Origin: Verrucomicrobiales bacterium
Lineage (GTDB): Bacteria; Verrucomicrobiota; Verrucomicrobiia; Verrucomicrobiales; SLCJ01
Direction of reading: 5' to 3'
DNA: 22,648 bases
Assembly: GCA_007125835.1 (NCBI GenBank)
Contig: SLCJ01000301.1
Coordinates: 1 to 22,648, forward strand
Shown here: piece by piece, positions 1 to 6,700 of the stretch
Layout of the letters: every line of letters begins with the position of its first letter
Position numbering within the stretch: position 1 is the stretch's first letter
Program-made: the position numbers and the translations under genes
The notes under the pieces: generated by a model
What the model was told of the DNA's origin: nothing
Databases searched by the model: none
The model's input: the letters and a program-made list of their open reading frames with translations, nothing else

Positions 1-8
1 AGGAGCTT

Positions 9-380
9 TCAGGCTCCGGTGCGCAGGGCGGACCAGAGGGTGTGGACGCCGACGCTGATGAGGAGGACGGCGAAGATGATCTGGAGGTTTTGGTTGGAGA
101 GGCGTTTGAGGGCATCGGCGGCGAACCAGGCGACGATCACGCTGGCGAGGGCCGCGGGGATGGCGATCCGCCACTCGACGAAGGCATTGGCGTTGTTTTT
201 GATGCTGGCGACGATGGCTGTGGCGGCGATGGCGGCCAATGAGGTGGCCACGGCAGATTTCTGCGTGAGGCCGAGGAAGAGGACGAAGGCGGGCACCATG
301 ATGATGCCTCCGCCGACACCGCAAAGGGCGGCCACAAGTCCGGCGAAGGCCCCGACGAGGAGGGAAATGGCGATGGTCAT
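9..380 (-). CDS. Half-length TauE/SafE family permease
   Basis: This is a 123-residue, very hydrophobic protein. The N-terminus carries the glycine-rich repeat typical of TauE/SafE anion exporters (G-V-G-G-G-I-I-M-V-P at about residues 21-30). Roughly four membrane segments can be seen: about 3-38, 42-60, 70-90 and 99-118. Family members usually have about 250 residues made of two such repeats; this protein has one, so it would have to work as a dimer or be a remnant. The ATG at 380 sits directly before the first hydrophobic segment. The open frame continues far upstream, but only as the shadow of yidC. The gene lies 92 bases downstream of yidC in the same direction and could be read through from that operon. 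The substrate (sulfite or an organosulfonate is typical of the family) cannot be told from the sequence. Confidence 0.75.
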   Translation of the reverse strand: MTIAISLLVGAFAGLVAALCGVGGGIIMVPAFVLFLGLTQKSAVATSLAAIAATAIVASIKNNANAFVEWRIAIPAALASVIVAWFAADALKRLSNQNLQIIFAVLLISVGVHTLWSALRTGA

Positions 381-472
381 GCGCCAGTGTAGCCTGTGTT
401 GGCGATCCCGCACCTGCATTCCGGCGGGCGTGCCGTGAATGTTTCGCGCGGGTTTCCGGTTTGGTGGACGGC

Positions 473-2338
473 TTATCCGCCGGTGCGCGGTGGGCGGTTT
501 TTCTTCGGTTTCTCCTTTTGGGCTGGGCCGCCCATCATCTGGCGGCGCATGTTTTTGGCCACCACTGAGGGCGAGCGTTTCTTTTTCTTTTCCAGGGTGA
601 CTTCGGGCTGGCGGCGCATGTACCAGCTTTGGCCGATGCTGAAAATGTTCTGGGTGGTCCAGTAGAGGGAGAGTGCGGCGGCGAAGTTGTAACAGATGAA
701 AAGGAAGATGACGGGCAGGAACATGAAGATCCGGCGCTGCATCTTGTCGCCGGTTTGCGGCGTCATTTTCATTTGCAGGATCATGGTGCCGGCCATGAGC
801 AGCGGCAGTGCATTGAGAGGGATGCCGCCGATCCATGCCAGGGTGTCGGGCTGCGACAAGTCGGTCACCCAGAGAAAGCTTTCGTGGCGCAGCTCGGCGG
901 CGTATTGGAGCATGCGGTAGAAGCCGAAGAAGATGGGCATTTGCAGGAGCACGGGCAGGCAGCCGCCGAGCGGATTGATGCCGTAGTCGCGGTAAAGCTG
1001 CATCATCTCCTGATTCATCTTCTGCGGGTCGTCCGGATATTTTTCCTTCAGCTCCTTGATTTTCGGATTGAGCAGCGACATGCGCTTCATGGTGCGCATG
1101 GATTTGGCATGCAGCGGCCAGATGGTGAAGCGGATGAGGATGGTGATGATGATGATGGCGATGCCGAAATCGGGGACTACGCGAATGATGCGGTGCATGG
1201 CCCAGTTGAGCAGGCGGCTGAAGGGCTGGGCGATCCAGCCGAAGATGGGCATGTTGCCGTAGAGCATCACCTTCTGGAGATCTTTCTCGGATTGCTTGAG
1301 AAGCTCGTTGTTTTTGGGGCCGACGAAGAAAAGCCATTCGAGTTCGCGTTGTGCGCCGGGGGCGATGACGCCGCCATTGAGGGAAGTGGCGGCCATGGTG
1401 CCGGTGCGTTCCTGGGCGCGTCCGTCGCGGCGTCCCTCGGTGGTGACGGTGATCGGGCGCGCCCACCACGAGCGGTCGCCCGGTTCGGCGGGGATGGTGA
1501 GGCAGACGTAGAATTGATTGATCACGCCGATCCAGCGGGCGTCGTTGACGGTATCCTGAAGGAGGGCGCGGGCGCTGGAAAACCAGCCACCGCGGAAGGC
1601 GGACTCGGAGCGAAACCCGGCGCGCTCGCCGGCCAGCCAGGCCACGCCGACCTGGCCCTGCCATTCTTCGGCGATGAGGGCGGAGGTGCCGCCGGAGAAA
1701 AGGTACCAGCCATCGGTGTTCACTTCGCCGGTGCCCGGGTTGTGAAGGGTGGTTTCGAGCCGGAGGAAGGGGGCGGGCCCGGGGATGGAGGAGTCGATGG
1801 AGAATGTGCGGCGAACCGTCAACCCGGCGTAGGTGGTGCCTTCGTAGGTGATGTGGGTTGCGCTTTGGTCCACCACCTCGTAGCGCGAGGCGTCGACGCG
1901 ACCGACGCCGTCGGAGAGCGCGCCGATGGCAAACGGGGTGCCGCGGTTCATGATTACGGGCTGGTCGACGGCGTCGTGGACGCGGTCGTCAGGAAATTCG
2001 ATTTGTTTGATGCCGCCGCCGCGGTTGGTGAAAAGGTAGCGCACGGTGCCGGTGTCGGCGGTGTAGGTGAGGGTGGTGATTTCCTCTTCGAACTCGGGCT
2101 GTGGGGGGATGTTTTCGAGTGCGGCAGGCCGGCCCTCTGCGGCGGCGGCGGTGTCGGCATCTGTGGCGTCGGCGGGTGTTTCGCCGCGGTTGATCGCCTC
2201 GGCGGCTTCAGCGGCTTCGGCTTCGCGGAGGATGCTCTGCTCCCTTTCCCATTCGGCGCGTTTCTGGGCGGACCACCACATGTTGGCCATGAGGCCGCCG
2301 ATGGCGAGGATGAGGATGATGACTCCGGTTCTGTCCAT
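473..2338 (-). CDS. yidC: Membrane protein insertase YidC (Oxa1 family)
   Basis: This is a 621-residue inner-membrane insertase that helps Sec-dependent and Sec-independent proteins into the membrane. Residues 5-22 form the N-terminal membrane anchor. An Ala/Glu-rich linker follows at about 38-70, then the large periplasmic beta domain at about 80-345. The conserved Oxa1/YidC core spans about 360-580. The core has the hydrophilic-groove arginine in its first core helix (R403, in a stretch reading I-L-I-R-F-T-I-W-P-L), the coiled cytoplasmic hairpin rich in Lys/Glu (about 410-450) and the N-P-L-G-G-C-L-P-x-L-L-Q-M-P-I motif at 455-469. The tail, about 40 residues, is strongly basic, as is common where YidC contacts ribosomes. 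The length matches the Gram-negative long form. The ATG at 2338 has no clear Shine-Dalgarno site. The gene follows yidD after a 45-base gap in the rpmH-rnpA-yidD-yidC order. Confidence 0.97.
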   Translation of the reverse strand: MDRTGVIILILAIGGLMANMWWSAQKRAEWEREQSILREAEAAEAAEAINRGETPADATDADTAAAAEGRPAALENIPPQPEFEEEITTLTYTADTGTVRYLFTNRGGGIKQIEFPDDRVHDAVDQPVIMNRGTPFAIGALSDGVGRVDASRYEVVDQSATHITYEGTTYAGLTVRRTFSIDSSIPGPAPFLRLETTLHNPGTGEVNTDGWYLFSGGTSALIAEEWQGQVGVAWLAGERAGFRSESAFRGGWFSSARALLQDTVNDARWIGVINQFYVCLTIPAEPGDRSWWARPITVTTEGRRDGRAQERTGTMAATSLNGGVIAPGAQRELEWLFFVGPKNNELLKQSEKDLQKVMLYGNMPIFGWIAQPFSRLLNWAMHRIIRVVPDFGIAIIIITILIRFTIWPLHAKSMRTMKRMSLLNPKIKELKEKYPDDPQKMNQEMMQLYRDYGINPLGGCLPVLLQMPIFFGFYRMLQYAAELRHESFLWVTDLSQPDTLAWIGGIPLNALPLLMAGTMILQMKMTPQTGDKMQRRIFMFLPVIFLFICYNFAAALSLYWTTQNIFSIGQSWYMRRQPEVTLEKKKKRSPSVVAKNMRRQMMGGPAQKEKPKKNRPPRTGG

Positions 2339-2383
2339 TTTGTTCTGGGAAAAGGGTGCTGGTGACGCGGCGTGAGGGAAGTG

Positions 2384-2719
2384 TCAAGACGAGGGAGGGT
2401 CGTCGTTCCGGCCCTGGTTTTGTGCTGTGGCGGGGCCATGGCCACGGGGACGGGTATTGTCGGCGCTGGCGGAGGATTTGCAACCGCAACCGGGCACGGG
2501 ATCGAAGCCGGAGCCGCCCCATGGGTGGCAGCGACAGATTCGCTTGAGCGCGAGCCACGATCCCCGGATGGCTCCGTGGTGGCGCAGGGCCTCGATAGCG
2601 TAATCGGAGCAGGTGGGGAGAAACCGGCAGCCGGAGCCCGGGCCGCCCACCCAGTGGATCAGGGGCGAGACGAGGATCTGGTAGGCGCGAACGCCCAGGA
2701 TCAGAAAACGGGCGATCAT
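2384..2719 (-). CDS. yidD: Membrane protein insertion efficiency factor YidD
   Basis: This is a 111-residue protein of the YidD (DUF37) family, which assists YidC-dependent insertion at the inner membrane. Residues 1-80 contain the full family signature: an amphipathic N-terminal helix (I-A-R-F-L-I-L-G-V-R-A-Y-Q), then S-P-L, then C-R-F-x-P-T-C-S-x-Y-A at 31-41, and further on R-I-C-R-C-H-P-W-G-G-S-G-F-D-P-V-P at 60-76. The last 30 residues are a Ser/Arg/Gln-rich tail of low complexity, with no known role. The start ATG overlaps the rnpA stop as ATGA, which suggests translational coupling. The length is slightly above the usual 70-100 residues because of the tail. Confidence 0.95.
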   Translation of the reverse strand: MIARFLILGVRAYQILVSPLIHWVGGPGSGCRFLPTCSDYAIEALRHHGAIRGSWLALKRICRCHPWGGSGFDPVPGCGCKSSASADNTRPRGHGPATAQNQGRNDDPPSS

Positions 2720-3126
2720 CGCTCGCGAGGGGAAGGCTTGCGGCGGGTGTTCCCGCCCCGGAGAAGGCCGAGGCGGGCGGCGAGTTTGCGCCACTCTGCT
2801 TCGAGAGTTTGAAACGAGGCCTTGGCGGCTCCGCGCCGGGCAAGGGTGACGACGTGGAGTCCGCCGGGGACATCCGGATCGGCTGCGGCGATGATTGCGC
2901 GCAGGCGGCGGCGCAGGCGGTTGCGGTCGTGCGCTTTGCCGAGGTATTTCGGGGTGATGACCCCGTAAAGCGTGGGCGTTGGGGTAGCCGTTTGGGTGGC
3001 CGGATCGGGGGACGCGGCGGGTGCGGCGGACATCAACAGGAAGCGGCCGATTTTCGGCTTGGCTTCGCGGCGCAGACGCGCGAAATCGCGGCTCTCCTTG
3101 AGGGAACGGTCGCGGGGCAGGCTCAT
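2716..3126 (-). CDS. rnpA: Ribonuclease P protein component
   Basis: This is the basic protein subunit that binds the RNase P RNA and helps it remove 5' leaders from tRNA precursors. With the start at 3126 it has 136 residues, close to the usual 110-130. The signature G-K-A-x-x-R-N-R-L-R-R-R-L-R lies at about 63-76, with R-N-R at 68-70. The N-terminus reads L-x-x-S-R-D-F, as expected for the family (L-x-x-x-x-x-F). An Ala/Pro/Thr-rich insert at about 33-52 lengthens the loop between the first strands. An in-frame ATG at 3195 would add 23 residues that do not resemble the family, so I prefer 3126. Neither start has a strong Shine-Dalgarno site. The gene lies between rpmH and yidD, the conserved order. 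Confidence 0.94.
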   Translation of the reverse strand: MSLPRDRSLKESRDFARLRREAKPKIGRFLLMSAAPAASPDPATQTATPTPTLYGVITPKYLGKAHDRNRLRRRLRAIIAAADPDVPGGLHVVTLARRGAAKASFQTLEAEWRKLAARLGLLRGGNTRRKPSPRER

Positions 3127-3225
3127 ACAAGGCTTGCCGGGTGCGAATAAGCAGGCGACCGACAATCCCATCGGCGGGGCGGGTGCGTGGCGCATTCAGC
3201 GGCACCGACGGACGCGCGCGAGCGA

Positions 3226-3402
3226 TCAGGACTGGGTGTGCCTGGCGTAGTGGATTTCGGCACCTTTGGGGATCAGGCGCTTTCTGCCTTTGCGGCGGCG
3301 GTTGGCAAGGATGGCCCGCCCGCTCTTGGTGGCCATGCGGCTGCGGAACCCATGCTGGCGCTTGCGGGTTCTTTTCGAGGGCTGGTAGGTACGTTTGCTC
3401 AT
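3226..3402 (-). CDS. rpmH: Ribosomal protein L34 with C-terminal extension
   Basis: This is a 58-residue, highly basic protein of the large ribosomal subunit. Residues 1-43 match the L34 pattern: K-R-T-Y-Q-P-S-K-R-x-R-K-R at the start, G-F-R-x-R-M in the middle, then G-R-A-I-L-A-N-R-R-R-K-G-R-K-R-L. Bacterial L34 usually ends here, at 44-46 residues. This one continues for about 14 residues with I-P-K-G-A-E-I-H-Y-A-R-H-T-Q-S. It is the first gene of the rpmH-rnpA-yidD-yidC cluster, 99 bases before rnpA. The ATG at 3402 is the only start that gives the conserved N-terminus. Confidence 0.97.
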   Translation of the reverse strand: MSKRTYQPSKRTRKRQHGFRSRMATKSGRAILANRRRKGRKRLIPKGAEIHYARHTQS

Positions 3403-3491
3403 GGTGGACGAGGGGTGGGAGAAGGAATGTGGCCGCGTGCGGAAATGAAAAGGCCGGAAGCTTGACGCCCCGGCACGGGAAGCGGGCGGGT

Positions 3492-3519
3492 AGTGTCGCC
3501 TGTTTTGGCGGGAAGTCAA
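3492..3519 (-). promoter_or_regulatory. Candidate sigma-70-type promoter for rpmH
   Basis: On the minus strand a TTGACT box (plus positions 3514-3519) is followed after 16 bases by GACACT (3492-3497), which keeps the A at position 2 and the T at position 6 of a -10 box. It lies about 90 bases upstream of the rpmH start. The spacer contains a short inverted pair, CGCC and GGCG. The -35 box fits well and the -10 box is weak, so this is a guess. Confidence 0.35.
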
Positions 3520-3632
3520 GAATTTCCACTCGTCCCCCCTGAATCTAGGTCGGGTGGGAAAGGCTGCCATCGACCAGCGACCAAGCCACAATCTGCCGAC
3601 GTGATTCCGCTCCGCACGCTTTGGCAGGGGGG

Positions 3633-3657
3633 GCGGAGGCCTTGCTGACGCCTCTGC
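3633..3657 (+). terminator. Stem-loop with short T-run in the leader of the large gene
   Basis: GCGGAGGC (3633-3640) pairs with GCCTCTGC (3650-3657), an eight-pair stem with one G-U pair and a nine-base loop. It is followed by GGTTTTG. In shape it resembles a weak intrinsic terminator on the plus strand. There is no plus-strand gene upstream for it to terminate, so it may act as a leader or attenuator for the gene at 3727, or be incidental. Confidence 0.3.
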
Positions 3658-3726
3658 GGTTTTGTGTCCAGACCAGTTGGGGGTGATTGACAGCGGTGTG
3701 CGGGGGAGGGAGGATGAGGAATCAAA

Positions 3727-6700
3727 GTGCAAATCAATGATCGGGCCAGAAGGGTGCGGCAGGCTGGGTCCGCCCGTTTTTGCGGGTGGTCGGGCGTGCT
3801 TTTAGTGTTGGCGTGGGTATGGGCGGCAGATGTGTCTGCCGACGTGGTGGTGGCGCGGTATTTCGCGGGGTTTGAGGGCAATCCGGAGGCGGCGCCCTCG
3901 CCTGAGGTGCAGGGTTGGGTGTTTGGCGCGCCGGGCGGGGGAGAGGCGAATATCGCGAGTGAGCCGGTGTCGCCGGATGGCGAGACGGGGTATCATGCTT
4001 GGCTCCTGTGGGATAACAGCGTGGACTATGTGGTCAACGGGGTGGTCTGGTTTTCTGGGTATACGGGAACGTCGAGCGGCATCAATGGCGTGCAGTTTGG
4101 CACGGGGTCGAGTAGCGGGAGGGGCGATGGATATTGTAACGAGGTGGTGTTTGCGGTGAATGATCTGGCTGGGGGCGGAGCGGCTCCGGTGGTGGTTTCC
4201 CATCCGCAAGACCGGGTCGCGGCGGCGGGATCGTCGGTCGCATTGGAAGCGGAGTTTTCCGGGGATGTGACTTCCTACCAATGGTTCCACGACGGCGAGC
4301 CGGTGGAGGGCGGGGATGGTCCGGTGTTGGTGCTCGACCCGCTGGACGCGGCGGATGGCGGCGATTACTGGTGCCGCGCCTCGAACGGTCTGGAGAGCCA
4401 TGCGCACACCCATACGGCGGTGGTGGCAGTGTTGTTGGAGGGGGCCGGGCTGCGGGTCACGGAATTCCTGGCTTCGAATGACTCGGGGCTGCGCGACGAG
4501 GAGGGGGATCGTGACGATTGGATTGAGATATTCAACGGGGATACCGGGGTGGTGTCGACAGCGGGCTGGCATTTGAGTGATGATCCCGGCAACCCGGCGC
4601 GCTGGCCCCTGCCGGATGTGGTGATGCAGCCGGGGGAATTTCGGATCGTGCATGCATCCGGCAAAGACAGGCGCGATCCGGAGGGTGCCTGGCATGCAAA
4701 TTTCTCGCTCGCGCGGGCTGGTGAGCATGTGATTCTGACAAGGCCCGACGGCGGCGTGGCCACTTTCATCGCCTTTCCTGAGCAGGTGCCCGACGTTAGT
4801 TATGGTCAAACCTGGTCCGACCCCGGAGAGTGGCGTTTCTTCGAACCGGCTGCGCCGGGGAAGGCGAATCGGGACGGGCGTTTTGCGGCGGAGGCGACGA
4901 TTCATTTCGACCCGCCGCCGGGCATGTTCGCGGACGAGGTGGAGGTGACCGCCATGCCTGCGGGCGGACCGGCGAATGGTGTGTTGCGCTACACGACCGA
5001 CGGGAGTCGCCCCGATGCGTGGTCGCCCGAGTGGGATGGGGCGGTGCTGATCGCGGATAACACGGCCCTGCGTGTGGCGCTGGTTGCGCCGGGCGAACGC
5101 CACGGGATTGCCGCCAGTGCGGCGTATCTGCGGCGGGATTCGGCGGCGGATGGTTTCTCGTCGCCGCTGCCGCTGGTGGTCTTGAGCAATTTCGGTGCGG
5201 GCGAGGTGCCCGGGGTTTTGGGGCGTGGCCCTCACGGCGACGGTTCTCAGGTGGTGCAGGTGGAGCCGCAGGCACAGGTGCTGACGATTCTGGACGAGCC
5301 CGGCGGCGGCCAGGTGACTTTGGCGAGTCCTGCGGTGACGCAGACGCGGGCTGGTCTCCGCCGCCGAGGCAGCAGTTCCTTCACGTTTTCGCGGCGCTCT
5401 TACAGGCTTCATACCTACGGCGACATCGACAGGGAGAACCACAACGTCCCGCTGCTTGGCATGCCGGAGGAGAACGACTGGGTGCTTTATGCGCCGGACC
5501 CGTCGCAGTTTGACATCACGCTGATTCACAATGCGTTCAGCTATGCGCTGGCCCGGCGCAGCGGATTCATCGCGCCGCGGTTCCGGCTTGTGGAGGTGTT
5601 CCTCGATACCAATGGCGATGGCACGATATCCGAAAGCGACCACCGCGGGCTTTATCTTCTCGTCGAGACGGTCAAGCGCGACCGCGCGCGCGTGCCGTTC
5701 CAGCACATGTCGGATGATGGCAGGGGCGGCGGGTGGATGGTTAGCGTGGACCGCATGGACGCGTTGCCGCCGGGGTCGGAGCCGGGTTCCCTCCAACCGC
5801 GCCAGTTTCACACCGCTGGACCTGACGGGATTCTACAGACGGCGGATGATGTGGCGCGTGGAACATCGACATCAGACGACCAGCCGAACTTCTATCATTC
5901 GTTCTTTAATTTTGATTCGCCGCGGGGGTGGGACATCCTGCCCGAGCAGCGGACGGTGATCCAGGGGGCGATGCGTGCGTTCGACGCGGCGCTCTACGGC
6001 CCGGACTACCGCGACCCGGATCTGGGGTGGGCGGCGCACATCGATGCGCGCAATTGGGCTCACCATCTGGCAATCCATCAGATTTCCCGCAATCAGGATG
6101 CGGTGGTGCTCAGCTCCTTTTTATACCGGGAAACAGCTGACGCACCGATTCGGTGGGCGTCGGTGTGGGATTTCGATCGTGCCTACGCGAGGATGGGGGG
6201 CGCGACATCGAACCTGACTTGGGCGCACAACCGCATGTTTTACGAGCGCCTTTTCACCGATCCTGAGTACCGTCAGGTGCATGTGGATACGTGGCAGGAT
6301 TTGCGGCGCGGGGCCTTCGCGACGTCCGAAATGCACGCCCTGATCGACGAACTTGTCGCTGAGATCACACCCGAGGTGGCGGCGCGGAGTGGCATCAGTG
6401 CGAGCGCTTGGCTGACCAATGTCGATGCGATGAAGGATTGGCTTGAGCTGCGCGCCGCCGCGATTGACGCGCTTGATCCGGCGCCACCGGTGATCTCGCC
6501 GCCGGGTGGGCCGGTTGTTGCGGGGCTGGAGGTGGAAATGGCGGCACCGGCGGGCACGATCTATTACACCACCGATGGCAGCGATCCGCGGGAACGCGGG
6601 GGCGGTGTGTCACCTGCGGCTGCGGTGTACGAGGGGGCGGTCGCGTCGGGCGTGGCGGTGACGATCCAGGCGCGTGTGCTTTTCCAAGGGAAGTGGAGTG

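Larger units (their letters stand above)
3403..3726. other. Divergent intergenic region between rpmH and the large secreted protein gene
   Basis: This 324-base gap has no coding signal. It holds the candidate rpmH promoter at 3492-3519 and a stem-loop at 3633-3657. A purine-rich stretch ends in a GAGGA Shine-Dalgarno site at 3716-3720, six bases before the GTG at 3727. A TTGACA hexamer at 3687-3692 has no convincing -10 partner. I saw no DnaA-box cluster, so nothing supports an origin here although rpmH is adjacent. Confidence 0.6.

Noticed and set aside
629..2365. A 578-codon open frame on the plus strand across yidC
   Set aside because: It is the antisense shadow of yidC in high-GC DNA; the translation is glycine-rich with no domain, and yidC on the other strand is certain.
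3687..3715. TTGACA at 3687-3692 as promoter of the large secreted gene
   Set aside because: The position where a -10 box should be reads GAGGAT inside the Shine-Dalgarno region, which leaves no room for a leader.
3403..3726. Replication origin beside rpmH
   Set aside because: No dnaA gene, no DnaA-box cluster and no AT-rich unwinding region are visible.
3802..5811. A 669-codon open frame on the minus strand inside the large secreted gene
   Set aside because: The translation is Arg/His/Pro-rich without motifs, whereas the plus strand has a signal peptide and recognisable modules.
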